Shown: positions 52,277 through 61,759, counted from the stretch's first letter. The stretch is DNA of 64,000 nucleotides from Aerolutibacter ruishenii (GCF_007830115.1 NZ_VLKP01000009.1:103469-167468); one strand, 5' to 3'. Program-made: numbers and translations. Notes: generated by a model not told the origin, from the sequence alone.

Positions 52277-53275
52277 TCACGCCGCGGTCGGCAGTTGGGG
52301 CGACACGCCCGCGACCAGCGCGTCGAAATAGTCGCGGGTCACGCGCAACTGCCCCTCTGCGTCCGCGGCAAGGTTGACCACTGCGCGGAAGGCGGCGCCA
52401 TCCGGCCGCCCCTTCACGTACCAGCCCAGGTGCTTGCGGGCGATGCGCACCCCGCCGGGTTCGCCATAGAACGCATGCAACTGACGCAGGTGTGCCAGCA
52501 GCACGTCGCGCACCTCGTCCAGCGTGGGTGGCGGCAGGTGTCCGCCCGTGGCAAGGTGGTGGGAAATCTCGCGGAATATCCACGGGCGTCCCTGCGCCGC
52601 GCGGCCCACCATGACCGCATCGCAACCCGTGTGGGCCAGCACCGACGCGGCCTTGGCCGCCGAGTCGATGTCGCCATTGGCGATCACGGGAATGGACAAT
52701 TCGGCCTTGATGGCGGCGATCGTGTCGTACTCGGCCACGCCGGTGTACTGCTGGTCGCGCGTGCGCCCATGCACGGCCAGCGCGGCGATCCCCGCCGACT
52801 CGGCAATGCGGGCGATGGCCAGCGCATTGCGCTGGTCCGCGGCCCAACCGGTGCGGATCTTCAGCGTCACGGGCACATCCACCGCCCCCACCACCGCATC
52901 CAGGATGCGGGACACCAGAGGCTCATCGCGCATCAGGGCCGAGCCGGCCCAGGCATTGCAGACCTTCTTGGCCGGACAGCCCATGTTGATGTCGATGATC
53001 TGCGCGCCGTGTTCGACGTTGTATCGCGCCGCATCGGCCATCACCTCCGGCACGGTCCCGGCGATCTGCACGCTGGCCGGCGCCGGTTCCCCGTCGTGGT
53101 CCATGCGGTGCCGCGACTTGGCAGTGCGCCAGAAGCGGGGGTCGCTGGTGGTCATTTCCGAAACGCACAAGCCCGCGCCGAGCTGCTTGCACAGCACGCG
53201 GAAGGGTTTGTCGGTGACCCCGGCCATCGGGGCGAGGATGACCTTGGGTGCGATCTCGTAGGGGCCGATGCGCAT
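52277..53275 (-). CDS. dusB: tRNA-dihydrouridine synthase B
   Basis: A 332-residue flavoenzyme. MRIGPYEIAPKVILAPMAGV, TDKPFRVLCKQLGAGLCVSE, the catalytic Cys in NMGCPAKKVCN, the FMN phosphate site ANGDIDS and the MVGRAAQGRPWIF end are all canonical. It reduces specific uridines in the tRNA D-loop. The ATG at 53275 gives the standard N-terminus; an ATG 9 nt upstream would add three residues. The usual fis partner is not next to it. Confidence 0.93.
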   Translation of the reverse strand: MRIGPYEIAPKVILAPMAGVTDKPFRVLCKQLGAGLCVSEMTTSDPRFWRTAKSRHRMDHDGEPAPASVQIAGTVPEVMADAARYNVEHGAQIIDINMGCPAKKVCNAWAGSALMRDEPLVSRILDAVVGAVDVPVTLKIRTGWAADQRNALAIARIAESAGIAALAVHGRTRDQQYTGVAEYDTIAAIKAELSIPVIANGDIDSAAKAASVLAHTGCDAVMVGRAAQGRPWIFREISHHLATGGHLPPPTLDEVRDVLLAHLRQLHAFYGEPGGVRIARKHLGWYVKGRPDGAAFRAVVNLAADAEGQLRVTRDYFDALVAGVSPQLPTAA

Positions 53276-53307
53276 GTGGCGCATTGTACGGCCGGTGGTC
53301 GTGCGCG

Positions 53308-54285
53308 TCAGAAACGCCCGAAACGGCGATCCACTTCGTCCCGGTGCGGCATCGACAGGGCCGCGCCCATGCGCTCGGTGGAGACGCCGGCGTACGCGCC
53401 CGCGAAACGGATGTGCTGCTGGAACGGGCGATCCGGCGCGCAAGCGAGCGAGGCGGCGAGGGCCCCGTTGAACGCGTCGCCCGCCCCCGTGGTGTCCACC
53501 GGCTCCACCAGGACGGCCGCCACGCGATAATGCGCGCTTGCATCGCCCCGCAGCCTGCCGGCAGGGTGCGAGACGAAACAGCCTGCCGCGCCCAAGGTCA
53601 GTACCACCGTGGCCGCGGGCTGCCACAGGCGGCAAAGCGCGTGCAGGCCTGCGTCGTCATGCGCGGCCACTCCGTCGGGATCCACCGTCAGCCCGCGGTC
53701 TCGCGCGAGGTGCGCGCAGAATTCGGTCTCGTTGGGCGTGGCCACGTCGACGTGGACCCAGATTCCGGCTGGCACCACGGCATTGGCGGGTGCCGGGTTC
53801 AGCATGGTCAATACGCCGGCAGCGTGCGCCGTCTGCAGCGCGGACGCCACCGCCGGGATCGGCGATTCCAGTTGCGCCAGCAGCACGTCGGACGCGGCGA
53901 TCCGCTCACGCTGCGCGTCGACGAACGTGGCCGACAGCGCGCCATTGGCACCGGCTCCGATCACGATGCTGTTGCGACCGGCGGCATCCACGTAGATGCC
54001 TGCCGTGCCGGTCGGCAACTCGCTGCGCTCGTCCAGCAGGTCGATGTCATCCGCGACCGCCAGCGCCCGTGCCCATTGCGCCCCGACGTCATCGCCCAAC
54101 GCACAGATGAATGCGGTGGACGCCCCGGACCGCGCCGCCGCCGTTGCCTGGTTGAAGCCCTTGCCGCCCGGTCCGGTGCTGTATTCGCCGCCCAGGGTCT
54201 GGCCGGGCACCGGCAATTCCGTACAGCGCCACACGTGATCGACGTTGAACGATCCAAGCACCGTGACCCGACCGTGGGCGGTCAT
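53308..54285 (-). CDS. rbsK: Ribokinase (PfkB family)
   Basis: A 325-residue sugar kinase. VLGSFNVDHVWRCTELPVPG, EYSTGPGGKGFNQATAAARS (substrate site), MLNPAPAN and the C-terminal signature VDTTGAGDAFNGALA with catalytic Asp (PfkB family). Four bases behind the nucleoside transporter gene, so ribose from imported nucleosides is the probable substrate; a different nucleoside-sugar kinase remains possible. Confidence 0.87.
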   Translation of the reverse strand: MTAHGRVTVLGSFNVDHVWRCTELPVPGQTLGGEYSTGPGGKGFNQATAAARSGASTAFICALGDDVGAQWARALAVADDIDLLDERSELPTGTAGIYVDAAGRNSIVIGAGANGALSATFVDAQRERIAASDVLLAQLESPIPAVASALQTAHAAGVLTMLNPAPANAVVPAGIWVHVDVATPNETEFCAHLARDRGLTVDPDGVAAHDDAGLHALCRLWQPAATVVLTLGAAGCFVSHPAGRLRGDASAHYRVAAVLVEPVDTTGAGDAFNGALAASLACAPDRPFQQHIRFAGAYAGVSTERMGAALSMPHRDEVDRRFGRF

Positions 54286-54289
54286 GCCA

Positions 54290-55585
54290 TCACCCGAGCT
54301 GGGTCAGCACACCGGCGATGGTGGCGGTCATCAGCGTGGCGATGGTGCCGCCCAGCACCGCGCGCAGGCCAAAACGCGCCAGGTCCTGGCGACGATCCGG
54401 GGCCAGGCCGCCGATGCCGCCGATCTGGATCGCGATCGAACTGAAGTTGGCGAAGCCGCACAGCGCGTAGGTCGCGATCAGCTTGCCCTGCTCGGTCAGC
54501 GCCACGCCGGCCACCTTGCCGTTGACGATGTCCGCCAACTGCAGGTAAGCCACGAACTCGTTGATCACGATCTTCTGCCCGATCAGGCCGCCGACCAGGA
54601 TCGCATCCTGCCACGGCACGCCGATCAGCCAGGCCACCGGCGCCAGCACGTAGCCCAGCAGGGTGGCCATGTCGGTGGGCTTGCCCAGCATCGCCTGCAG
54701 TCCGGTCACCTCGCCGATCCAGGTCAGCGGCCAGTTGAGCAGCGCGATCAACGCGATGAACGCCAGCAGCATCGCGCCGATGTTCAGCGCCAGCCGGAGG
54801 CCATCTCCCGCTCCGGCCGCCGCCGCGTCGATGATGTTGCTGGTGGTCTTCTCGACCTCCATCTTGACCGTGCCGCGGGTCAGCGGCGTGCCGATCTCCG
54901 GGATCAACAGCTTGGCCACCACCATGGTGGCCGGAGCGGCCATGATCGACGCCGCGAGCAGGTGCTTGGCGTAATACGCCTGCTGCTCCGGATCGCCACC
55001 GCCCAGCATGCCGACGTAGGCCGCCAGCACGCCGCCGGCGATGTGCGCCATGCCGCCGATCATCATGGTGATGAGTTCCGACTCGGTCATCCGGCTGATG
55101 TATGGGCGCACCGTCAGCGGCGCCTCGGTCTGGCCGATGAACACGCTGGCGCACACGCTGGTGGTCTCGGCGCCGGAGACACGCATCACCTTGGTGATGG
55201 CCCATGCCATCGCCCGCACCACCGCCTGCATCACGCCCAGGTGGTACAGCACGCTCATTAGCGATGCGAAGAAGATGATGGTCGGCAGCACCTGGAAGGC
55301 GAAGATGAACCCGTACCTGGACGTGTCCATCAGGTCGCCGAAGATGAAGCTCGAGCCTGCGTTGACGAAGCTGAGCACCTTCACGAAGCCGTGGCCCAGC
55401 GCATCGAACACATCGCGGCCACCCGGCACCAGCAGCACCAGGGCCGCAAACGCGATCTGCAGGGCGACACCGGTCGCGACCAGGCGCCAATCCACCGACT
55501 TGCGGTTGTTCGAGAAGAGCCAGGCCAATCCGATCAGGACGACGAGACCGAACAGGCCAAAGGCCACTCGGGTGATTGCTTCCAC
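54290..55585 (-). CDS. nupC: NupC-type concentrative nucleoside transporter
   Basis: A 431-residue inner-membrane symporter with several TM helices (FGLFGLVVLIGLAWLF, LVATGVALQIAFAALVLLVP). GQTEAPLTVRPYISRMTESE, a substrate/sodium motif, and LVGGLIGQKIVINEFVAYLQ, ALCGFANFSSIAIQIGGIGG are CNT hallmarks. The GTG at 55585 gives the family start VEAITRVAFGLFGL. Forms a two-gene uptake-salvage operon with rbsK. Confidence 0.93.
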   Translation of the reverse strand: MEAITRVAFGLFGLVVLIGLAWLFSNNRKSVDWRLVATGVALQIAFAALVLLVPGGRDVFDALGHGFVKVLSFVNAGSSFIFGDLMDTSRYGFIFAFQVLPTIIFFASLMSVLYHLGVMQAVVRAMAWAITKVMRVSGAETTSVCASVFIGQTEAPLTVRPYISRMTESELITMMIGGMAHIAGGVLAAYVGMLGGGDPEQQAYYAKHLLAASIMAAPATMVVAKLLIPEIGTPLTRGTVKMEVEKTTSNIIDAAAAGAGDGLRLALNIGAMLLAFIALIALLNWPLTWIGEVTGLQAMLGKPTDMATLLGYVLAPVAWLIGVPWQDAILVGGLIGQKIVINEFVAYLQLADIVNGKVAGVALTEQGKLIATYALCGFANFSSIAIQIGGIGGLAPDRRQDLARFGLRAVLGGTIATLMTATIAGVLTQLG

Positions 55586-55676
55586 GTGACGGTTTCCCCC
55601 GGCCGGACGCGGCCGCATGTCGGCGCAGCCTAGTGCAGGCCACGCGTTGACGGCAAGCCGCAACGCATCGCGCGGG

Positions 55677-56813
55677 TCAGCCGTCGCGCGCCACCACGCG
55701 GTTGCGGCCCTCCAGTTTCGCGGTCTGCAGGCGCTGGTCGGCCCGGCGCAGCAGGCGCGACAGGTCCTGCCCATCCTGCGGGAACCCGGCGATGCCCGCG
55801 CTGAAGGTGATGCGCCGCGGCATCCCGCCACGCTCGGCCTCGAACGGGTGCTCCAACAGCATCCGGCGGATGGCGTCCACGCGCTCCCAGGCCGTGCCGA
55901 CCGGCTTGCGCAACACCATCACGAACTCCGCGCCGCTCAAGCGCACCAGTTGTTCGCCCTGCTCAAGATGGACGCGCAGTGAAGTCACCACGTGGCGCAG
56001 CGCGCGGTCGCCCGCATGCTGGCCCAGCTCGTCATTGATCCGCTTGAAATGGTCCAGGTCCAGCATCGCCACGCTCAGGCTGCCGCCATCGCGCTTCACC
56101 ACGTCCAACATCTGCGGCAACCGGTGCATCAGCCATGTGCGGTTGGGCAGACGTGTCAGGCCGTCGGTACCCGACATCTCGACCAGCCGCTGCATCCGGT
56201 ACACGACCATCATCGTGATCGCGGCGGCCACGGCCAGCAGGATCAGCCGCTGCACCTGGTTGCCCACGGTCACCGCACCGTACTCGGCCGATATCAGTCG
56301 CTCCGGCGAGCCCGCCACCAGGAACACGACGGCCACCAGCAGACCGTATTGGCCCACCGCGAGTGCGCCCGCCAGCAACGTCGTGCGCCCGTCGCTGCGC
56401 AGCGCGGTCACCAGGATGGCCAGCACGTACCCGCACCAGACCACCATGCTGTTCAGTCCTGACGGCAGGTGGTTGTGGGCCAGCGCCACCAGCACCGCGG
56501 TGGTGATGGTGACGTCGAAGGTCGTGGTGGCGAAAGGCAGCCAGCGAAAGCGCCGCCGCCGCCGCGCCAGCACCAGCCAGACCTGGGCAAAGACGTTGAT
56601 GGTCACCGCACCAGCCAGCCCGATCAGGGTCTCGGCCACCGTGCCCCCGGCAAGGTTGTTCACCAGCGGCAAGAGCAGGAGGAGGCCCGCCACGACCACG
56701 CGGATGCGGGCCACCAGCAATTCCCCGGTGGCGCCGATTTCCAGCATCATTTCATCGGGGCGCGCCAACAGCGCGTCGCCCAGCTTGCGGAGGGATCTGG
56801 TGGCGTCGGACAT
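55677..56813 (-). CDS. Membrane protein with degenerate GGDEF domain
   Basis: A 378-residue protein with about six N-terminal TM helices (VVVAGLLLLLPLVNNLAGGT and others) and a C-terminal GGDEF fold: GTDGLTRLPNRTWLMHRL, LDLDHFKRINDELGQHAGDR. The signature itself reads LSGAEF instead of GGDEF, losing the second residue glycine pattern and the catalytic/metal acid at position 3. No RxxD I-site upstream. Probably an inactive domain acting as GTP or c-di-GMP sensor. Confidence 0.85.
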   Translation of the reverse strand: MSDATRSLRKLGDALLARPDEMMLEIGATGELLVARIRVVVAGLLLLLPLVNNLAGGTVAETLIGLAGAVTINVFAQVWLVLARRRRRFRWLPFATTTFDVTITTAVLVALAHNHLPSGLNSMVVWCGYVLAILVTALRSDGRTTLLAGALAVGQYGLLVAVVFLVAGSPERLISAEYGAVTVGNQVQRLILLAVAAAITMMVVYRMQRLVEMSGTDGLTRLPNRTWLMHRLPQMLDVVKRDGGSLSVAMLDLDHFKRINDELGQHAGDRALRHVVTSLRVHLEQGEQLVRLSGAEFVMVLRKPVGTAWERVDAIRRMLLEHPFEAERGGMPRRITFSAGIAGFPQDGQDLSRLLRRADQRLQTAKLEGRNRVVARDG

Positions 56814-56870
56814 GAACGGTCCCCGGGGCCTGCCGCGGAGCATAGCGCCCCCCGGCAGGGCCGGGGGCGC

Positions 56871-57437
56871 TCAGCCGCCGATGCCGCGTACGGCGACCCA
56901 GACCGCCAGGCCCAGGAACAACGCGGCCGCCGTATAGCGCGCGGCCTTCAACGGCAGTCGGTCGGAGAAGCGACTGCCAAGCGCCACCACGGGGACGTTG
57001 GCCAGCAACATGCCCACGGTGGTGCCGGCCACCACGGTCCACAGTGGCTCGTAGTTCGCCGCCAGCAGTACCGTGGCCACCTGGGTCTTGTCGCCCACTT
57101 CGGCGACGAAGAACGCCAGCGTGGTGGCAATGAACGCGCCCCGCGCCGGCAGCGTGCCATCGTCGTCATCCAGCGTGTCTGGCTTCAGGGTCCACAACGC
57201 CACCGCCAGGAAACTGCCGGCCACCACCCAGCGCAGTACCTCTGGCCGCAACCAGTCGGCCGCCAGCGCACCCAGCCACGCGGCCAGGGCATGGTTGAGC
57301 AGGGTGGCGACGAGGATGCCGGCAATGATCGGCCATGGCTTGCGGAAGCGCGCCGCGAGCAGCAAGGCCAGCAACTGGGTCTTGTCGCCGATCTCTGCGA
57401 CGGCCACCGTGCCGGTGGATAGGAAAAGCGCGTCCAT
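56871..57437 (-). CDS. UPF0016-family manganese exporter
   Basis: A 188-residue inner-membrane protein with two copies of the UPF0016 motif E-x-GDK-T: AVAEIGDKTQLLALLLA and FVAEVGDKTQVATVLLA. Members (Gdt1/MneA type) export Mn2+ and, in Xanthomonas, are controlled by a yybP-ykoY riboswitch. Such a leader is found directly upstream. Start ATG at 57437 with CGGAGAACTG. Confidence 0.9.
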   Translation of the reverse strand: MDALFLSTGTVAVAEIGDKTQLLALLLAARFRKPWPIIAGILVATLLNHALAAWLGALAADWLRPEVLRWVVAGSFLAVALWTLKPDTLDDDDGTLPARGAFIATTLAFFVAEVGDKTQVATVLLAANYEPLWTVVAGTTVGMLLANVPVVALGSRFSDRLPLKAARYTAAALFLGLAVWVAVRGIGG

Positions 57438-57524
57438 CAGTTCTCCGGGGCCGGGCATTCGCGATTGACGCGAAAGCGGACGCCACGCGGCCCGGCCCGG
57501 GTGCGCGCAACGCCTGCCTTCGGT

Positions 57525-57632
57525 CTTGCCCGACGCCGCGCGTTGTCGCGTGGCCCCTCGCGCGCCATGGCCTGCCGGCCAAGTGTGTTGACGCGCGCCC
57601 CCGCGTGGCGGGTGGGCTACTCCCCGGAGGAG
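57525..57632 (-). ncRNA. yybP-ykoY (Mn2+) riboswitch of the UPF0016 gene
   Basis: Minus strand: CTCCGGGGAGTAGCC is the conserved yybP-ykoY start (GGGGAGUAG), then a GC-rich arm, CGCGTCAACACACTTGGCC, the second conserved block, and further stems ending near GGGCAAGACCG. The -10 TACAAT lies at 57646-57651 with GGG before it. The 3' boundary is estimated. The riboswitch class binds Mn2+ and turns on exporters, which fits the gene exactly. Confidence 0.8.
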
Positions 57633-57719
57633 GAAGAGTGGGCGCATTGTACCCGGCCCCTCGCGCCGACGCAGCTACACTGATGAAATTGCCTGTCGCG
57701 GATTCATCGGGAGTTGTCC

Positions 57720-58688
57720 ATGCACTATCGCCGCCTTGGCTCGTCAGGCCTTCAGCTGTCGGCCCTTTCATTCGGCGCCTGGGTGACCTTCGGGTCGCAG
57801 ATCGGGCGCGGCACGGCGCGCGAACTGGTCGCCACCGCCTGGGACCATGGCATCAACTTCTTCGACAACGCCGAGAGCTATGCCAAGGGCGAGGCGGAGG
57901 CGGTGATGGGGGATGTCATCGCCGACCTGCGCCTGCCGCGGGATGGCTATTGCGTGTCCAGCAAGGTGTTCTTCGGCAGCGCAAGGGAGCCGCGGCCCAC
58001 GCAGAGGGGCTTGTCGCGCAAGCACGTGACCGACGCCTGTCATGCGGCGCTGCGGCGGCTGCGCGTGGACTACCTCGACCTGTATTACTGCCACCGTCCG
58101 GATCCGGATGTGCCCATAGTCGAAACCGTGTGGGCGATGGACGCCCTGGTCCGGCAGGGCAAGGTGCTTTACTGGGGCACGTCGGAGTGGTCGGCCGCGC
58201 AGATCCGCGAGGCGCACGAGGCCGCGCGCGTGCACCACCTGCATGCGCCGAGCATGGAGCAGCCCCAGTACAACCTGCTGCATCGCGAGCGGGTGGAAAC
58301 GGAGTACGCGCCGCTGTACGCCCAATACGGCATGGGCACCACGACGTTCTCGCCACTGGCGTCGGGGCTGCTGACCGGCAAGTACAACGCCGGGATTCCG
58401 GCCGACGCCCGGTTGGGACTGGAAGGCATGGAATGGTTGCAGCCGACCGTGCTGGGCCAGGATGACGGACGCTTGTCGCGTGCGCGCCGTTACACCGCGC
58501 TGGCGGCAGAGATGGGTTTTGCGCCGGCGACCCTCGCCATCGCCTGGTGCCTGCGCAATCCGCACGTGTCGTCGGTGATCCTCGGCGCGAGTCGCCCGGA
58601 CCAGTTGCTGCAGAACCTGGCGGCGCTGGACCTGGCGAACGAACTGGGCGAGGACATCTGGGCGCGCGTGGAAGCCGCGATGGAGTGA
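57720..58688 (+). CDS. Aldo/keto reductase, Kv-beta-like
   Basis: A 322-residue NADPH-dependent oxidoreductase. MHYRRLGSSGLQLSALSFGA, the catalytic tetrad D/Y/K/H in DNAESYAKGEAEAVMG, SSKVFF and YCHRPDPDVPI, and VILGASRPDQLLQNL at the cofactor site. The segment AMDALVRQGKVLYWGTSEW is typical of the potassium-channel-beta-like branch. The ATG at 57720 follows GGGAG; the TTG two codons earlier is unlikely. Divergent from the Mn exporter leader. Confidence 0.9.
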   Translation: MHYRRLGSSGLQLSALSFGAWVTFGSQIGRGTARELVATAWDHGINFFDNAESYAKGEAEAVMGDVIADLRLPRDGYCVSSKVFFGSAREPRPTQRGLSRKHVTDACHAALRRLRVDYLDLYYCHRPDPDVPIVETVWAMDALVRQGKVLYWGTSEWSAAQIREAHEAARVHHLHAPSMEQPQYNLLHRERVETEYAPLYAQYGMGTTTFSPLASGLLTGKYNAGIPADARLGLEGMEWLQPTVLGQDDGRLSRARRYTALAAEMGFAPATLAIAWCLRNPHVSSVILGASRPDQLLQNLAALDLANELGEDIWARVEAAME

Positions 58689-58757
58689 GCCATCAGCCAA
58701 GGCCTGCGGGGACGCCGCGCCATCTGCGACGAATGCGCAGTCAGGGTCATCATGGAC

Positions 58758-58786
58758 TTGACATGCAAATGAGAATTGTTATCGTT
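58758..58786 (+). promoter_or_regulatory. Fur-controlled promoter of hemP
   Basis: TTGACA (58758-58763), 16-bp spacer and TATCGT. Overlapping it, CAAATGAGAATTGTTATCG (58766-58784) closely resembles the Fur box (GATAATGATAATCATTATC type), so Fe-Fur would block the promoter. Confidence 0.75.
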
Positions 58787-58818
58787 TGATCTCTTCTCCC
58801 TTGCCGTGAGGCACGACA

Positions 58819-59028
58819 ATGCCACTGCCGCTGACGAATCCCGTGGTCCTCCGCCGCGCACGCCTGCACCTGGTGCCCCGGCGCTCCGCACCGACCACCG
58901 TGGTGGATGCCGGCCAGGTCGAGAGCCATGCGCTGCTCAACGGCGCGCGTGAGTTGCTCATCCGCCACGGCGGCGAACTCTATCGCCTTCGCCACACCCG
59001 CAACGACAAGCTGATCCTGACCAAGTAG
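58819..59028 (+). CDS. hemP: Hemin uptake protein HemP/HmuP
   Basis: A 69-residue protein. SHALLNGARELLIRHGGELY and RLRHTRNDKLILTK are the HemP pattern (LLxGxxxLxIxHxGxxYxLRxTRxxKLIL). The N-terminal 35 residues are basic. HemP/HmuP proteins are iron-regulated activators of heme-uptake genes. No heme receptor gene follows here; the next gene starts a different operon. Fur box 33 bp upstream. Confidence 0.87.
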   Translation: MPLPLTNPVVLRRARLHLVPRRSAPTTVVDAGQVESHALLNGARELLIRHGGELYRLRHTRNDKLILTK

Positions 59029-59102
59029 CCCCCCAGGCCGCCCCGCAATGCGGGCATATTCACGGCCTATACTCGGATCCATCATTGGACGAGGGGGCGT
59101 AG

Positions 59103-60035
59103 ATGGAGATCCTGGCAGTCGTATTGCTGGTGGCGGGCGTGGTGGTGCTGTTCAAGACCGTGCGGATGGTGCCGCAGGGTTACGAATGGACGGTGGAGCG
59201 TTTCGGCAAGTACACCCACACCATGACCCCCGGGCTGCACTTCCTGATCCCGGTGGTGTACGGGGTGGGGCGCAAGATCAACATGATGGAACAGGTGATG
59301 GACGTGCCCAGCCAGGACGTCATCACCAAGGACAACGCCGTGGTCAAGGTCGATGGCGTGGTCTATTTCCAGGTCCTGGACGCGGCCAAGGCCGCGTACG
59401 AAGTGGCCACGCTGGAAATCGCCATCCTCAACCTGGTGATGACCAACATCCGCACCGCCATCGGTTCCATGGACCTGGACGAATCGCTTTCCAAGCGCGA
59501 CGAGATCAACGCCAAGGTGCTGGTCGCGGTGGACCAGGCCACCCATCCGTGGGGGTTGAAGGTCAACCGCATCGAACTCAAGGACATCCAGCCACCGCGC
59601 GACCTGGTCGACTCGATGGCGCGGCAGATGAAGGCCGAGCGCGAGAAGCGCGCCAACATCCTCGAGGCCGAGGGCTTCCGCCAGGCCGCCATCCTCAAGG
59701 CCGAGGGCGACAAGCAGGCGGTGATCCTCGAGGCCGAGGGCGAGAAGGAGGCCGCGTTCCGCCAGGCCGAGGCCCGCGAACGCCTGGCCGAGGCCGAAGC
59801 CAAGGCCACCGAGATGGTGTCCAACGCCATCGCCTCGGGCAACGTGCAGGCGATCAATTATTTCGTCGCGCAGAAGTACATCGAGGCGTTCAAATCGCTG
59901 GCCGAGGCGCCCAACCAGAAGTTCGTGATGATGCCGATGGAGTCGGCGGGCGTGATCGGTTCGCTGGGTGGCATCGCGGAATTGGCCAAGCAGGCGCTGG
60001 AGCAGCCGGGCCGCGCCACGACCAAGGGAGGCTGA
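59103..60035 (+). CDS. qmcA: SPFH/stomatin-like protein QmcA
   Basis: A 310-residue membrane-anchored scaffold protein. One N-terminal TM helix (LAVVLLVAGVVVLFKTV), then the SPFH domain (VPQGYEWTVERFGKYTHTMT, PGLHFLIPVV) and a charged coiled coil with repeats of (I/V)L-x-AEG (AILKAEGDKQAVILEAEG). Forms microdomain scaffolds in the inner membrane and usually pairs with NfeD, which follows 3 bp later. Confidence 0.93.
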   Translation: MEILAVVLLVAGVVVLFKTVRMVPQGYEWTVERFGKYTHTMTPGLHFLIPVVYGVGRKINMMEQVMDVPSQDVITKDNAVVKVDGVVYFQVLDAAKAAYEVATLEIAILNLVMTNIRTAIGSMDLDESLSKRDEINAKVLVAVDQATHPWGLKVNRIELKDIQPPRDLVDSMARQMKAEREKRANILEAEGFRQAAILKAEGDKQAVILEAEGEKEAAFRQAEARERLAEAEAKATEMVSNAIASGNVQAINYFVAQKYIEAFKSLAEAPNQKFVMMPMESAGVIGSLGGIAELAKQALEQPGRATTKGG

Positions 60036-60038
60036 GCC

Positions 60039-60479
60039 ATGCAGTGGAGCGGGCCGGTAGTGGTGTGGGGTGCGGTCGCCCTGGCGCTGTTCGCCGCCGA
60101 AGCGCTGGCGCCCGGCGCATTCATGCTGTGGCTGGGATTCGCCGCCGTGGCGGTGTTCGTGATGGTGTGGGCGATGCCCGGCATGTCGGTGCTGGCGCAG
60201 GTGGCCGCCTTCGTCGTGCTCGCGTTCGTCTCCATCCAGGTCTACCGCACCTGGTTCCGGAACCGGGGGCGCGAGAGCGACCAGCCGATGCTCAATCGCC
60301 GCGCCGAGCAACTGGTCGGGCGCGTGGTGCCGCTGGAGCAGGCGATCGTCAACGGCGCGGGCCGCGTGCAGATCGCCGATGCGTTCTGGGACGTCGTCGG
60401 GCCCGATGCCCCGGCGGGCACCGCGGTCCGGGTGATCGCGGTGGACGGCATGACGTTGCGGGTCCGGCCGGCCGATTGA
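60039..60479 (+). CDS. NfeD-family membrane protein
   Basis: A 146-residue protein with three or four TM helices (VWGAVALALFAAEALAPGAF, VAFV-like segments) and a C-terminal OB-fold domain (QLVGRVVPLEQAIVNGAGRV, DGMTLRVRPAD). Short NfeD lacking the protease domain, the regular partner of QmcA/stomatin proteins. One operon with qmcA. Confidence 0.9.
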   Translation: MQWSGPVVVWGAVALALFAAEALAPGAFMLWLGFAAVAVFVMVWAMPGMSVLAQVAAFVVLAFVSIQVYRTWFRNRGRESDQPMLNRRAEQLVGRVVPLEQAIVNGAGRVQIADAFWDVVGPDAPAGTAVRVIAVDGMTLRVRPAD

Positions 60480-60637
60480 GCGGAGCGGCATGCGACGGCC
60501 AGCATGCGCTGGCGTATGCGCGTGGCGTGCGGGGATGACAGGGGGCGGGTTCTTGCCGCAGGCGCCGCCCTTGGTCCCTCAGGGGCGCGATCTGGGATAA
60601 TCGTCTCCCCCACGTCATCCCTGCAGGCCCACGCTCA

Positions 60638-61759
60638 ATGATCCAGAAGACGATCCTCAACGACACCCACCGTGCGCTCGGCGCCAAGATGGTGGACTTC
60701 GGCGGCTGGGACATGCCGATCCACTACGGCTCGCAGATCGATGAGCACCACGTCGTGCGCAAGGACGCCGGCATGTTCGACGTTTCCCACATGACCGTCG
60801 TGGACCTGCGCGGCGAACAGGTGCGCCCCTTCCTGCGCAGGCTGGTCGCCAATTCGGTGGACAAGCTGAAGGTGCCGGGCAAGGCGTTGTACACCGGCAT
60901 GCTCAACGAGCAGGGCGGGATCATCGACGACCTGATCGTCTATTACCGCGACGAACAGTTCTTCCGCCTGGTGGTCAATGCCGGTACCCGCGACAAGGAC
61001 CTGGCATGGATCAGCGAGCAGGCCAGGCCGTTTGGCGTCACCGTCGCCGAGCGTCCGGAATTCGGGATGATCGCGGTGCAGGGTCCGAACGCACGTGAAA
61101 AGGTGCTGGGCCTGCTGCGCGAGGAAGACCGCACCGCCATCGCCAAGCTGGGCAAGTTCGCCGCGGCCGAGGCGAAGAGCGTGGACGGCTTCGACGTATT
61201 CGTGGCCCGTACCGGCTACACCGGCGAGGACGGTTTCGAGGTCGTGGTGCCGGAGCAGCACACCGTCGCGTTCTGGAACGCCCTGCTCGCGGCGGGCGTC
61301 AAGCCGGCCGGACTGGGTGCGCGCGACACGCTGCGCCTGGAAGCCGGCATGAACCTTTACGGGCAGGACATGGACGAGGGCGTGTCGCCCTACGAAGCGG
61401 CGATGGGCTGGACGGTGTCGCTGGACGAGGGCCGTGACTTCATCGGCCGTGGCGTGCTGGAGCAGCAGAAGGCCAATGGCGTGCCGCGCCAGATGATCGG
61501 CCTGGTGATGGACGAGAAGGGCGTGCTGCGCCACGGCCAGAAGGTGCTCACCGCCCACGGCGAGGGCGAGATCCTGTCGGGCACGTTCTCGCCGACGCTG
61601 GGCAAGGCCATCGCGCTCGCGCGCGTGCCGGCCGGTGATATTCCGCTGGGCAGCGCGGGCAATGTCCGTGTCGACATCCGCGGCAAGGAAGTCCCGGTGC
61701 GCGTGGTCAAGTTCCCGTTCGTGCGCGACGGCCAGCCGCAGGACGGTGTGCTCGCCTGA
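60638..61759 (+). CDS. gcvT: Aminomethyltransferase of the glycine cleavage system (T protein)
   Basis: A 373-residue tetrahydrofolate-dependent enzyme. [54 protein letters not shown] (folate-site Asp), [14 protein letters not shown] and [20 protein letters not shown] are canonical. The ATG stands behind CCCACGCTCA without a strong ribosome binding site. A -10-like GATAAT lies at 60596-60601. I see no glycine riboswitch upstream. gcvP is not in the window. Confidence 0.96.
   Translation: MIQKTILNDTHRALGAKMVDFGGWDMPIHYGSQIDEHHVVRKDAGMFDVSHMTVVDLRGEQVRPFLRRLVANSVDKLKVPGKALYTGMLNEQGGIIDDLIVYYRDEQFFRLVVNAGTRDKDLAWISEQARPFGVTVAERPEFGMIAVQGPNAREKVLGLLREEDRTAIAKLGKFAAAEAKSVDGFDVFVARTGYTGEDGFEVVVPEQHTVAFWNALLAAGVKPAGLGARDTLRLEAGMNLYGQDMDEGVSPYEAAMGWTVSLDEGRDFIGRGVLEQQKANGVPRQMIGLVMDEKGVLRHGQKVLTAHGEGEILSGTFSPTLGKAIALARVPAGDIPLGSAGNVRVDIRGKEVPVRVVKFPFVRDGQPQDGVLA

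Noticed and set aside
60480..60637. Glycine riboswitch before gcvT
   Set aside because: The conserved aptamer blocks (GGAGAG and paired tandem structure) are not there; only a GATAAT -10-like hexamer was seen.
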